From Verrucomicrobia bacterium TMED40 (GTDB taxonomy: Bacteria; Verrucomicrobiota; Verrucomicrobiia; Opitutales; Seribacteraceae): a stretch of 6,571 nt of DNA. The notes below the pieces were generated by a model. The model searched no databases, was not told the origin of the DNA, and saw only the letters and a list, made by a program, of their open reading frames with translations. This document shows positions 1 through 6,453 of this stretch, piece after piece. Numbering within the stretch: the stretch's first letter is position 1; each line of letters starts with the position of its first letter. The position numbers and the translations under genes were made by a program. The stretch covers positions 15,281 to 21,851 of the forward strand of contig NHCT01000050.1 of the NCBI GenBank assembly GCA_002167605.1. Direction: 5' to 3'.

Positions 1-86
1 TTATAGCAACTTCAACAACATGGACACTTAATGGGTAGACATCTACTCTACACCAGTTTCAAATACCAGCTATGCGTCCGGTCTCT

Positions 87-923
87 TTAGGAATTTTCTC
101 CTACCTGGAAGCGGATAAAGCTTTCGACTCCCAATGCAGCTCCAACATCTTTTCCAAGAGATGACAACAAATCCTTGATTGCGTGGTCCGGATCCTTGAC
201 AAAAGGTTGCTCCAATAAACATGAAGTTGAGAAATATTTTTCCAATTTCCCTTGAACAATTTTTTCAATTGCTTGAGGAGGTTTACCTTCGGCTTGAGCT
301 AATGCGATTTCCTTTTCCTTCTCCACTAATTCGGATGGCACATTATCCCTCGAGACACAAACGGGAGAAGTGGCAGCGATGTGCATACACAAGTCTTTAG
401 CAAGCGATTGGACCTTGGTCTTGGAACCCTCCGCCAAAGGTAAGTCTGAAGAAATTGCAATCAAAACGGCGACTTTTGAACCAGTATGGACATAAGATTC
501 GACCAATCCATTTCCACTTGGAGCGAGGCTCTCTGATCTGGAAATCCTAATGTTTTCACCAATTTTGGCGACCTGCTCAGTTCGTTTTGACTCCAAATCG
601 ATCTCGGGATTACCCAAGAGATTTTGTGCGACTTCTTGTGAAAACGAAATAAAGTCTTTATTTTTTGCAACAAAATCGGTTTCACAATTTACTTCAACAA
701 GAATGCCCTTAGAACGATCATCATTGAGGTACTGGGCAATGATTCCCTCCCCAGCATCTCTTCCTGCTTTCTTAGCCGCAGAAGCGACTCCTTTCTTGCG
801 AAGGATGGATATTGCCTCCTCCATGTCGCCATTGCTGTCCGCAAGGGCTCGTTTACAGTCAATCAATCCTGCTCCGGTTTTTTCACGCAAGTTAACAACA
901 TCTTCTTTTGATATGGGTGACAT
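87..923 (-). CDS. tsf: Translation elongation factor Ts (EF-Ts)
   Basis: EF-Ts is the cytoplasmic nucleotide-exchange factor that releases GDP from EF-Tu. The product is 278 aa, close to the 283 aa of the E. coli protein. Both family signatures are visible: LREKTGAGLIDCKRAL (residues 12-27) in the N-terminal UBA-like domain, and EVNCETDFVAKN (about 77-88). Asp83-Phe84 of the latter correspond to the E. coli Asp80-Phe81 pair that wedges into EF-Tu. A later QPFVKD segment matches the conserved C-terminal part of the core. The ATG at 923 directly precedes the canonical N-terminus. It lies 29 bases after the rpsB stop, in the usual rpsB-tsf order, so co-transcription is likely. The spacer is AT-rich and has no Shine-Dalgarno. 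The 86 bases after the stop contain no convincing start of pyrH or another gene and no clear terminator, only a weak 5-bp stem with an 8-nt loop and no T-run. Confidence 0.97.
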   Translation of the reverse strand: MSPISKEDVVNLREKTGAGLIDCKRALADSNGDMEEAISILRKKGVASAAKKAGRDAGEGIIAQYLNDDRSKGILVEVNCETDFVAKNKDFISFSQEVAQNLLGNPEIDLESKRTEQVAKIGENIRISRSESLAPSGNGLVESYVHTGSKVAVLIAISSDLPLAEGSKTKVQSLAKDLCMHIAATSPVCVSRDNVPSELVEKEKEIALAQAEGKPPQAIEKIVQGKLEKYFSTSCLLEQPFVKDPDHAIKDLLSSLGKDVGAALGVESFIRFQVGENS

Positions 924-952
924 GACAAATGATTACTTATTATTTATATTGG

Positions 953-2023
953 TTACGCCTTTTCTGCTTCATCCTGTACTTCTTCAGTCGATGCCTCAAC
1001 CGAGTATTCGGAACTTCCTTCCTCAACAGGCTTTTCAGTTTGGGCAGAGGCAGAATCAGATTCGTCCGAACTTTTCGTTACCGTAGTCTCTACCAAGTCT
1101 TCGGAGCTTTGTACAGCTGTTTCAGAGACAGACTCTTCAACCTGAACTGCGGCAGATTCAGTACCTTCCGCACTATCCGCTTCCACAGTCTCTTCGGAGT
1201 CTCCGGATGATTTACTACGATCATCGAAATCCATTTCATCATAGCCCTCAGGAAGGGTTACTTCGGGTTCGTCTTCTTGATCCAAAAAGTCGGGTTCCTG
1301 GGCAATCGGGGTTATGTCTTTGCGACGAGTTGGGGCTTCAACTCTGCGAACGGCACCACTTTGGATAGCGTCTAAAATAACATCCACGATAATGCGAATC
1401 GACTTAGTCGAATCATCGTTACCTGGAATTGGATGACTGAGCAAAGAAGGATCAGAATTACTATCAACCAAAGCAAAGACAGGAATCTTAAGACGATTCG
1501 CCTCTGCAACTGCAATGGACTCATTATGGGAATCAATAACAAAAAGAGCACCGGGCAGACCCTGAAGATTAAGTAATCCCTCAAAATTTCTCTGCATACG
1601 GGACATTTGGCGCTTAATGGCGGCTCCTTCCTTTCCAGGAAGTTTGTCCAAGCTACCATCGTCTTCCATGCGAAGGAATTTCTTATACTTGGCTAAACTT
1701 GTCGAAACGGTTTCAAAATTGGTGAGGGTTCCACCCATCCAACGATTTACACTGAATGGCATGTTAGTCGCAGAAGCCAACTCGCGAATAGGTTCCTGTG
1801 CTTGTCTTTTAGTACCAACTAATAGCACTTGCTTGCCTTGAGAGACTACTTCTTCAACTGCTTTGGAAGCTTTTTCCAAAAGATCGTAGGTTTTTTCCAA
1901 ATCAATGATGGAAATTCCATGGCGGTTGTCATAGACAAACGGTTTTGATTTTGGATTCCAACGACGAACTTGATGCCCAAAATGTACTCCGGCATCAAGG
2001 AGATCCTTTACGGTAATATTCAT
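953..2023 (-). CDS. rpsB: 30S ribosomal protein S2 with long acidic C-terminal extension
   Basis: S2 is a late-assembling protein of the small ribosomal subunit and helps recruit S1 in many bacteria. The core (about residues 1-235) is a clear S2: LLDAGVHFGHQVRRWNPKS near the start, NRWMGGTLTNF at 93-103, the second S2 signature starting PGALFVIDSHNES near 157, and VDSNSDP followed by HPIPGNDDS at 187-205. The family is usually about 230-260 aa, as in the 241 aa E. coli protein. This one is 356 aa because of a tail from about residue 246. By my count the last 111 residues hold 37 Asp/Glu and 5 Lys/Arg and are rich in Ser, Thr, Val and Ala, so the tail is low-complexity, probably disordered and strongly negative. 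The ATG at 2023 gives the canonical MNITVKDLLDAGVHFGH start. The preceding bases show no Shine-Dalgarno. It lies 71 bases downstream of the initiator tRNA on the same strand and 29 bases upstream of tsf. Confidence 0.97.
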   Translation of the reverse strand: MNITVKDLLDAGVHFGHQVRRWNPKSKPFVYDNRHGISIIDLEKTYDLLEKASKAVEEVVSQGKQVLLVGTKRQAQEPIRELASATNMPFSVNRWMGGTLTNFETVSTSLAKYKKFLRMEDDGSLDKLPGKEGAAIKRQMSRMQRNFEGLLNLQGLPGALFVIDSHNESIAVAEANRLKIPVFALVDSNSDPSLLSHPIPGNDDSTKSIRIIVDVILDAIQSGAVRRVEAPTRRKDITPIAQEPDFLDQEDEPEVTLPEGYDEMDFDDRSKSSGDSEETVEADSAEGTESAAVQVEESVSETAVQSSEDLVETTVTKSSDESDSASAQTEKPVEEGSSEYSVEASTEEVQDEAEKA

Positions 2024-2094
2024 AATGACTGTGATTCAAAGCCCGCACTTGGAAAGTAAGGGAGAAATAATTTTCTTTTATTGGTTAAGGTTGT

Positions 2095-2171
<77 letters not shown>

Positions 2172-2186
2172 ACAAGAGAAACGGTT

Positions 2187-2214
2187 ACTATTCATAATTT
2201 GTCATCGTTGGCAA
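2187..2214 (-). promoter_or_regulatory. Candidate sigma70-type promoter for tRNA-fMet (and possibly rpsB-tsf)
   Basis: On the minus strand TTGCCA (plus 2209-2214, 5/6 match to the -35 consensus) is followed after 16 bases by AATAGT (plus 2187-2192, 4/6 match to the -10 consensus). It is 15 bases upstream of the mature tRNA 5' end, a sensible distance for a tRNA promoter. No other pair in the gap looked clearly better. The call is by consensus matching only, in AT-rich sequence where weak boxes arise by chance. Confidence 0.35.
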
Positions 2215-2253
2215 ATGAAAAACACCCCATCCTTAGGTTTGAAACTTGAGGTA

Positions 2254-2281
2254 TTGCCAAGAACCCTACTTTAACTCTAAT
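2254..2281 (+). promoter_or_regulatory. Candidate promoter for the NIF3-family gene, placed for a leaderless mRNA
   Basis: TTGCCA (2254-2259, 5/6 match) and TCTAAT (2276-2281, 5/6 match) are separated by 16 bases. Only 8 bases lie between the -10 box and the ATG at 2290, so transcription would start within a base or two of the start codon. The -35 box is the mirror image of the one proposed for the divergent tRNA promoter: TTGGCAA at 2208-2214 and TTGCCAA at 2254-2260 form an inverted repeat with a 39-base spacer. Confidence 0.45.
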
Positions 2282-2289
2282 GGTTGCTG

Positions 2290-3045
2290 ATGGTTAAAAC
2301 GATTGATATTACAAACTTTTGCAATGACCGAGTGAAGGTGCATGAAGTCCAAGACTTCCCTGGGGCGCTCAATGGCTTGCAGGTTCAAAACGGTGGGGAA
2401 GTCAAAAAAATCGGGGCTGCAGTGGATGCAGGACTCGAACCTTTTAAGTCAGCCACAAAAAATGGCGTGGATTTCCTTATCGTTCACCACGGTTTGTTCT
2501 GGACTCCTCCCACCCCACTAACCGGCCCCAATTACAGTAAGGTCCACCATTGCCTAACCAATAACCTGGCGGTCTATGGGGCTCACCTCCCCCTCGACTG
2601 CCACCCTGAAATTGGAAATAATGCAATAATTGCAGCAAAACTTAGTCTAGAATTCCACTCCACATTTCTTCCTTTCGAGGGCAATGACATAGGACTGATA
2701 GCGGACTGTCCTCTTAAGCGTGAAGATCTTCATTCGCAATTAAAGATAATATTCCCCCGAGGCATAAAGGCTATGGAATTCGGATCAGCAAACCCCTCAA
2801 AAGTCGCGATTCTCAGCGGCTCCGGACAGAGTGCCGTGAACAAAATTCTTGATGCCGGAAGCGATACTTTAGTAACAGGTGAGCTCAAGCAACAACACTT
2901 TAATCTCGCCCAAGAACTTGGTCTCAACCTCTATGCCTGCGGTCATTATGCGACCGAAACATTTGGAGTGAATGCATTGGCTAAGGAAGTGGCGGGCAAA
3001 TTTAATTTGCCCTACGAATTCATAGAAACTGAATGCCTCCTTTAA
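2290..3045 (+). CDS. NIF3/YbgI-family dinuclear metal-centre protein
   Basis: This is a member of the widespread NIF3 (YbgI, DUF34) family, toroidal hexamers with a two-metal site. It is often auto-annotated as GTP cyclohydrolase 1 type 2, but the physiological role is unsettled. From the ATG at 2290 the protein is 251 aa, like E. coli YbgI (247 aa), so it is the short form without the inserted PII-like domain. The metal ligands are in place: His66-His67 in VHHGLFW, Asp103 in HLPLDCHPEIGNN, and His219 and Glu223 in GHYATE. The N-terminal DFPGALNGLQV motif is also typical. An in-frame TTG at 2284 would add two residues, but ATG gives the better start. No Shine-Dalgarno precedes either, and the promoter candidate ends at 2281. 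The gene is divergent from the tRNA-rpsB-tsf cluster and lies 42 bases before aroQ on the same strand. Confidence 0.93.
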   Translation: MVKTIDITNFCNDRVKVHEVQDFPGALNGLQVQNGGEVKKIGAAVDAGLEPFKSATKNGVDFLIVHHGLFWTPPTPLTGPNYSKVHHCLTNNLAVYGAHLPLDCHPEIGNNAIIAAKLSLEFHSTFLPFEGNDIGLIADCPLKREDLHSQLKIIFPRGIKAMEFGSANPSKVAILSGSGQSAVNKILDAGSDTLVTGELKQQHFNLAQELGLNLYACGHYATETFGVNALAKEVAGKFNLPYEFIETECLL

Positions 3046-3053
3046 ATCAAGCA

Positions 3054-3081
3054 TTGCGACCCGGCCCCTAAAGTCTAGAAT
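3054..3081 (+). promoter_or_regulatory. Candidate promoter for aroQ, placed for a leaderless mRNA
   Basis: TTGCGA (3054-3059, 4/6 match) and TAGAAT (3076-3081, 5/6 match) are separated by 16 bases and lie entirely in the 42-base gap after the NIF3-family gene. Six bases separate the -10 box from the aroQ ATG, which would place the transcript start on or next to the A of the start codon. aroQ could equally be read through from the upstream gene, since no terminator is visible between them. Confidence 0.35.
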
Positions 3082-3087
3082 AGGCTT

Positions 3088-3522
3088 ATGAAAAAGATTG
3101 GTTTATTGAATGGCCCTAACCTTGATCGTCTAGGCAAAAGAGAACCCGAAGTCTATGGTTCGGTTACGCTCGATCAGATCGAAGTTAAGGTCATAGAAAA
3201 GGCAGCAGCCTGCGATTGCGCAATCGAAGCCTTTCAGTCCAATCATGAGGGTGCTCTCATCGACAAGATCCACCAATGGTCCGATAGTGGTTTTCATGGA
3301 CTCATCCTTAACCCGGGAGGGCTCACTCACACGAGTGTCGCATTAAGAGACGCAGTGGTAGCATCTGGTCTCAAAACTGTGGAAGTGCATCTCTCCAACA
3401 TCTACGCACGTGAAGACTTTCGACACAAGTCCATGATTTCAAGCATAGCTGTTGCGGTAGTAGCAGGAATGAGCCACCATGGATACCTATCCGCACTTCG
3501 CTTCCTTAGCGAGGAAACGTAA
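3088..3522 (+). CDS. aroQ: Type II 3-dehydroquinate dehydratase
   Basis: This enzyme dehydrates 3-dehydroquinate to 3-dehydroshikimate, the third step of the shikimate pathway to aromatic amino acids, as a cytoplasmic dodecamer in the type II family. The length of 144 aa is typical. Visible motifs are NGPNLDRLGKREPEVYG (residues 8-24, with Arg18 and the catalytic-loop Tyr23), SNHEGALID (51-59), NPGGLTHTSVALRDA (75-89, Asn75 and His81) and VEVHLSNIYARE (98-109, with His101 the expected general acid). The ATG at 3088 matches the family start exactly. No clear Shine-Dalgarno precedes it. It follows the NIF3-family gene by 42 bases. In many bacteria accB and accC come next, but here the next gene is fumC on the opposite strand. 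Confidence 0.97.
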   Translation: MKKIGLLNGPNLDRLGKREPEVYGSVTLDQIEVKVIEKAAACDCAIEAFQSNHEGALIDKIHQWSDSGFHGLILNPGGLTHTSVALRDAVVASGLKTVEVHLSNIYAREDFRHKSMISSIAVAVVAGMSHHGYLSALRFLSEET

Positions 3523-3550
3523 GTTTGTTCAATCGTTGGATTTATAAGAC

Positions 3551-3682
3551 TTGAAGCGAAGCAAGGACACCCCCGGCACCACTGCGAAACAAGCCTTGAA
3601 ACATTATTTAGCGAATGATGCTCTATTTGAAGAACCCATGCAGTTCTCTCCCCCTAGTCGTTGCATTGCAGACCGAGGTTAA
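3551..3682 (+). CDS. Possible small protein of 43 aa (unrecognised, weak)
   Basis: An open frame starting at TTG 3551 runs 43 codons to TAA at 3680-3682, nearly filling the aroQ-fumC gap. It would begin MKRSKDTPGTTAKQ and contains LKHYLANDALFEEP. The composition looks protein-like, with a mixed charged and hydrophobic middle, but I recognise no family. It is in a different frame from aroQ. The start is only TTG, with no Shine-Dalgarno, and an open stretch of this length can occur by chance. It could also be a decayed remnant. Confidence 0.15.
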   Translation: MKRSKDTPGTTAKQALKHYLANDALFEEPMQFSPPSRCIADRG

Positions 3683-3683
3683 G

Positions 3684-3705
3684 GCTTGGAAAGGTTAGTC
3701 CAAGT
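3684..3705. terminator. Weak hairpin between convergent aroQ and fumC
   Basis: CTTGGA (3685-3690) and TCCAAG (3699-3704) form a 6-bp stem with an 8-base loop, plus a flanking G-U pair on the plus strand. It sits over the fumC stop codon at 3695-3697. Its position suits a shared terminator for converging genes. However, the stem is short, only TTT follows on the plus strand, and no T-run follows on the minus strand, so support is slight. Confidence 0.2.
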
Positions 3706-5098
3706 TTCCGCACATTTCCTCGGGCTTTACCCACTGGTCAAATTCCTCGCCGGTTAAGAATCTTAAGTTAATCGCCTCTTCCTTTAGAGTGGTACCGTTT
3801 TCATGAGCAGTCTTGGCAATCTTGGCGGCTTTCTCGTAACCAATTTTTGTGTTCAGAGCTGTCACGAGCATGAGTGAGTTTTCCAAGTTTTTCTTTAAAT
3901 TCTGGTAGTGTGGCTGAATGCCGGATGCGCAATTCTGCTCAAAGGAAACACAAGCATCGCCCAATAGACGAGCGGATTGTAAGAAGTTCGCCGCCATAAC
4001 TGGCTTAAAAACATTAAGCTCGTAATGACCTTGAAGACCACCGACTGCAATGGCCACATCATTGCCGATAACTTGGGCACAAACCATCGTCAATGCTTCG
4101 CATTGTGTCGGATTTACCTTCCCAGGCATAATCGACGAACCTGGTTCGTTTGCCGGAATTGTTATCTCTCCGATTCCACTGCGAGGACCTGATGCAAGCA
4201 GACGTATGTCATTGGCAATCTTATTGAGGGAAACCGCTAATTGCTTGAGTGCACCATGAGATTCTATAATCGCATCATGGGCTGCCAAAGCCTCAAACTT
4301 ATTTTCTGCACTCACGAAGGGAAGGTTTGTGAAATCGGCAATTTTAACTGCTACCTGATCAGCATACCCTTGGGGGGCGTTGATTCCAGTACCTACTGCA
4401 GTTCCACCCAACGCAAGTTCCGAAAGGTGTGTTAAAGTTGCCTTAAGTGCCTTAAGCCCATGATCGAGTTGTGAAACATATCCAGAGAACTCCTGTCCAA
4501 GGGTCAAGGGGGTGGCATCCATGAGATGAGTTCGACCAATCTTCACCACCTGCATGAATTCATGAGACTTAGCCTTCAGTTTATCCTTTAATTGCTCTAT
4601 CCCAGGAATAGTTGTCTCAACAAGCATTTTGTATGCGGCAATGTGCATCCCCGTTGGGAAAGTGTCGTTTGAGCTTTGCGACTTGTTAACATCGTCATTC
4701 GGATGTAAAGCCTTTTCAGAATCCTCTAATTTCCCACCACCAAGAACATGACCACGGTTAGCAATGACCTCATTAGCGTTCATGTTCGACTGAGTTCCAC
4801 TCCCTGTCTGCCAGATAACGAGCGGAAATTGGTCGTCATGCTGCCCTTCCAAAATTTCATCACAAGCTTGGGATATTAGGTTTTTCTTCTCCTCAGATAA
4901 TACCTTTAAATCATAGTTTGCATGAGCAGCAGCTTTTTTAAGATAAGCAAATCCGTAAATGACCTCAAGTGGCATAGTAGCAACGGGGCCAATCTTAAAA
5001 TTATCCCTGCTTCGCTGCGTCTGAGCTCCCCAGTAAGCATAAACCGGTACTTTGACTTCACCCATCGTATCTCGTTCGACTCTAGAATTTTCACTCAT
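3695..5098 (-). CDS. fumC: Class II fumarate hydratase (fumarase C)
   Basis: Fumarase C reversibly hydrates fumarate to L-malate in the TCA cycle. It is the iron-independent, oxygen-stable tetrameric class. The 467 aa length equals that of E. coli FumC, and the N-terminal [12 protein letters not shown] block is aligned as expected. Active-site regions are intact: [17 protein letters not shown] (100-116), [19 protein letters not shown] (132-150), [11 protein letters not shown] (188-198, catalytic His191) and [13 protein letters not shown] (320-332, catalytic Ser of the SS loop). The [14 protein letters not shown] block and the C-terminal [10 protein letters not shown] support fumarase over aspartase or argininosuccinate lyase within the superfamily. 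The ATG at 5098 gives the family-length protein; a later Met12 would cut into the conserved start. No Shine-Dalgarno is visible upstream. It is convergent with aroQ and appears monocistronic, with 239 bases before the next minus-strand gene. Confidence 0.97.
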   Translation of the reverse strand: MSENSRVERDTMGEVKVPVYAYWGAQTQRSRDNFKIGPVATMPLEVIYGFAYLKKAAAHANYDLKVLSEEKKNLISQACDEILEGQHDDQFPLVIWQTGSGTQSNMNANEVIANRGHVLGGGKLEDSEKALHPNDDVNKSQSSNDTFPTGMHIAAYKMLVETTIPGIEQLKDKLKAKSHEFMQVVKIGRTHLMDATPLTLGQEFSGYVSQLDHGLKALKATLTHLSELALGGTAVGTGINAPQGYADQVAVKIADFTNLPFVSAENKFEALAAHDAIIESHGALKQLAVSLNKIANDIRLLASGPRSGIGEITIPANEPGSSIMPGKVNPTQCEALTMVCAQVIGNDVAIAVGGLQGHYELNVFKPVMAANFLQSARLLGDACVSFEQNCASGIQPHYQNLKKNLENSLMLVTALNTKIGYEKAAKIAKTAHENGTTLKEEAINLRFLTGEEFDQWVKPEEMCGNLD

Positions 5099-5337
5099 GT
5101 GTAATTAGTATTCTTCATTAGACTCAAAAAATCAATATCGGTATTTGACAAATAATATTTAGCAACATGCACAGGATAATTAATCGTTAGCATACAAAAG
5201 AAACTTTTCGGCAAACAGTTTGAACAAACTTGGTATCATAGAGGCGAATTTTAAGAAGTCCGTAAATCTTACCACTCAAGTAGAGCCAAAATTCCTATCC
5301 AACGAAACGAGCTATCAAGTCTAGGGGACAGCAGGGT
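5099..5337. other. Intergenic region between fumC and the HtrA-like gene
   Basis: These 239 bases lie between two minus-strand genes and should hold the end of the HtrA-like transcript and the fumC promoter. The fumC-proximal half is strongly AT-rich. A small inverted repeat, AGTTT-GAAC-AAACT, lies at 5217-5230. I see no tRNA, no GC-rich terminator with a T-run and no recognisable gene. A plus-strand frame is open from 5184 to TAG at 5322-5324, with a TTG at 5220, but it has no strong start. Confidence 0.5.
5107..5135 (-). promoter_or_regulatory. Candidate fumC promoter, close to the start codon
   Basis: On the minus strand TTGATT (plus 5130-5135, 4/6 match) and AATACT (plus 5107-5112, 4/6 match) are separated by 17 bases. 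Eight bases lie between the -10 box and the ATG, the same distance as at the NIF3-family gene. Both boxes are imperfect and the region is very AT-rich, so chance is a real alternative. Confidence 0.25.
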
Positions 5338-6453
5338 TCAGAAAGGGTTGGTTTCGTTTATATCTTTATTGATGGGAGTAATGTTACCGATATCACCGTC
5401 TATGACCGGATCTTCGACTTCAGCAAGTTCGTTACGCAAAGATGGTCTTTTCGCAACTTTGATAGGAATCTTGATTTCTTTATCGTCCCGTAAGACCAAA
5501 AACTCTACGAATGTATTAGGACGGGAAAAGAACGCAGCGTTCGCAAGGTCTCCTTGATTTGAAACTGCCCGATTACCAATTCTTTTAATGACATCACCTG
5601 ACTTAATCAGAGAGTCGGCAGCTGAGGATCCTTCGATTAGATTTTGAACAACTATATCAAAGCCACTGGAATCGTTCAATTTGCGCATGGTAGTTATACC
5701 AAACCACCCATAATCGACTTCACCAGAAAAGGTAAGAGCTTCCCTTATCCGAATACATGCATCAGCAGGTAAAACAAAAGATGACCTTAAATCAGGCAAA
5801 CCAATATGACTGATTCCCACAAATTTACCCTGAAGGTCAAAAATTGGCGCTCCAATTTCACCTGGTCCCAAAGCCAAACTCGTTCTGAGCATTTTAGTAG
5901 GGAAAAGCCTTTTTCCCAAAGAAAATTCCTCGCTTTGTAAAATGCCATAAGTGGGTCCCACCTCGAACTCAAGAGCACAAGTTAGCCCAACTAGAATTGA
6001 ACCTGCTTTCGGATCATCCGGGAAATCGGACAAGGTAACGAAAGAAAAATCACTTGGCCTCTCCTCGAGTTTTAGCAAAGACAAGTTACAAAGAGCATCT
6101 TGCCCCAACTTTTCAGCCAAATAAAAGGAACCCATATGTTCAACCCAAATACGATCAGGATCTTTTAATAAGCCCGTTGTGAGCACTTGACCATCTTTAC
6201 TTACAAAGAAACCGGTACCCATTTTAAGGATTCTTCGGCTTTTACCTTCAGAAACTATTTCTCGTGTTGCCTTAACTCTTACTATTGAGGTTTTAGACGC
6301 TTCAAAAATTTCTTGTATCCTAGACTGAAGGTTAAAGTAATCTTGTGAATTTCCTCCGAGAATAGACTGACAGGAAAAAAAAATGCAGGAAAGAACTGCA
6401 CAAAGAGAAAATTTGGTATTCAAATCAAAACGTAAACCGAGCAAACAGGTCAT
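5338..6453 (-). CDS. Exported HtrA-like trypsin-fold protein with PDZ domain, catalytic triad absent (probable pseudoprotease)
   Basis: The 371 aa product has a hydrophobic export signal (about residues 15-28; VLSC and FFSC weakly resemble lipoboxes). An S1C/HtrA-type trypsin-like domain follows (about 53-240), then a PDZ domain (about 250-335) with SSAADSLIKSGDVIKRIGNR, and an acidic tail. Aligned by eye to E. coli DegP, GTGFFVSKDGQVLTTGLL matches the segment carrying the catalytic His, but Leu95 replaces it. LCNLSLLKL matches the SDIAL segment, with Asn123 for Asp. GPGEIGAPIFDLQGKFVGI matches the GNSGG segment, with Ile200 for the nucleophilic Ser. The frame is intact, so it reads as a fold kept for binding, perhaps peptide sensing or scaffolding in the envelope, rather than a decaying gene. 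The ATG at 6453 overlaps the upstream gene by 29 bases. A TTG at 6423, one base past that gene's stop, would give a more compact signal peptide, MNTKFSLCAVLSC. No Shine-Dalgarno precedes either start. Confidence 0.85.
   Translation of the reverse strand: MTCLLGLRFDLNTKFSLCAVLSCIFFSCQSILGGNSQDYFNLQSRIQEIFEASKTSIVRVKATREIVSEGKSRRILKMGTGFFVSKDGQVLTTGLLKDPDRIWVEHMGSFYLAEKLGQDALCNLSLLKLEERPSDFSFVTLSDFPDDPKAGSILVGLTCALEFEVGPTYGILQSEEFSLGKRLFPTKMLRTSLALGPGEIGAPIFDLQGKFVGISHIGLPDLRSSFVLPADACIRIREALTFSGEVDYGWFGITTMRKLNDSSGFDIVVQNLIEGSSAADSLIKSGDVIKRIGNRAVSNQGDLANAAFFSRPNTFVEFLVLRDDKEIKIPIKVAKRPSLRNELAEVEDPVIDGDIGNITPINKDINETNPF

Noticed and set aside
35..46. Near-palindrome GTAGACATCTAC
   Set aside because: It forms at best a 4-bp stem with a 4-base loop and no T-run, too weak to call a terminator or operator.
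1..86. Start of pyrH or a mini-ORF downstream of tsf
   Set aside because: The minus-strand ATGs here hit stops within a few codons (for example a 6-codon frame at 1-21) and the plus-strand ATG at 31 gives only 19 codons. No uridylate kinase motif is present.
550..1210. Plus-strand open frames of 178 aa and 93 aa opposite tsf and rpsB
   Set aside because: They are antisense shadows of well-supported genes. The repetitive 93-aa frame simply mirrors the low-complexity acidic tail of S2.
2284..2289. TTG at 2284 as the start of the NIF3-family protein
   Set aside because: It adds only two residues before an ATG that gives a normal family N-terminus.
2280..2297. Five-codon upstream ORF (ATG to TAA) overlapping the NIF3-family start
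   Set aside because: Its ATG lies inside the proposed -10 box, so it would be upstream of the transcript start. It is a likely coincidence.
5217..5230. AGTTT-GAAC-AAACT inverted repeat as a terminator for the HtrA-like gene
   Set aside because: It is a 5-bp AT-rich stem more than 100 bases past the stop with no T-run on the minus strand.
5184..5324. Plus-strand frame open for 46 codons in the fumC / HtrA-like gap
   Set aside because: It has only an internal TTG, no ribosome binding site or promoter, no recognised family, and a length within chance expectation.
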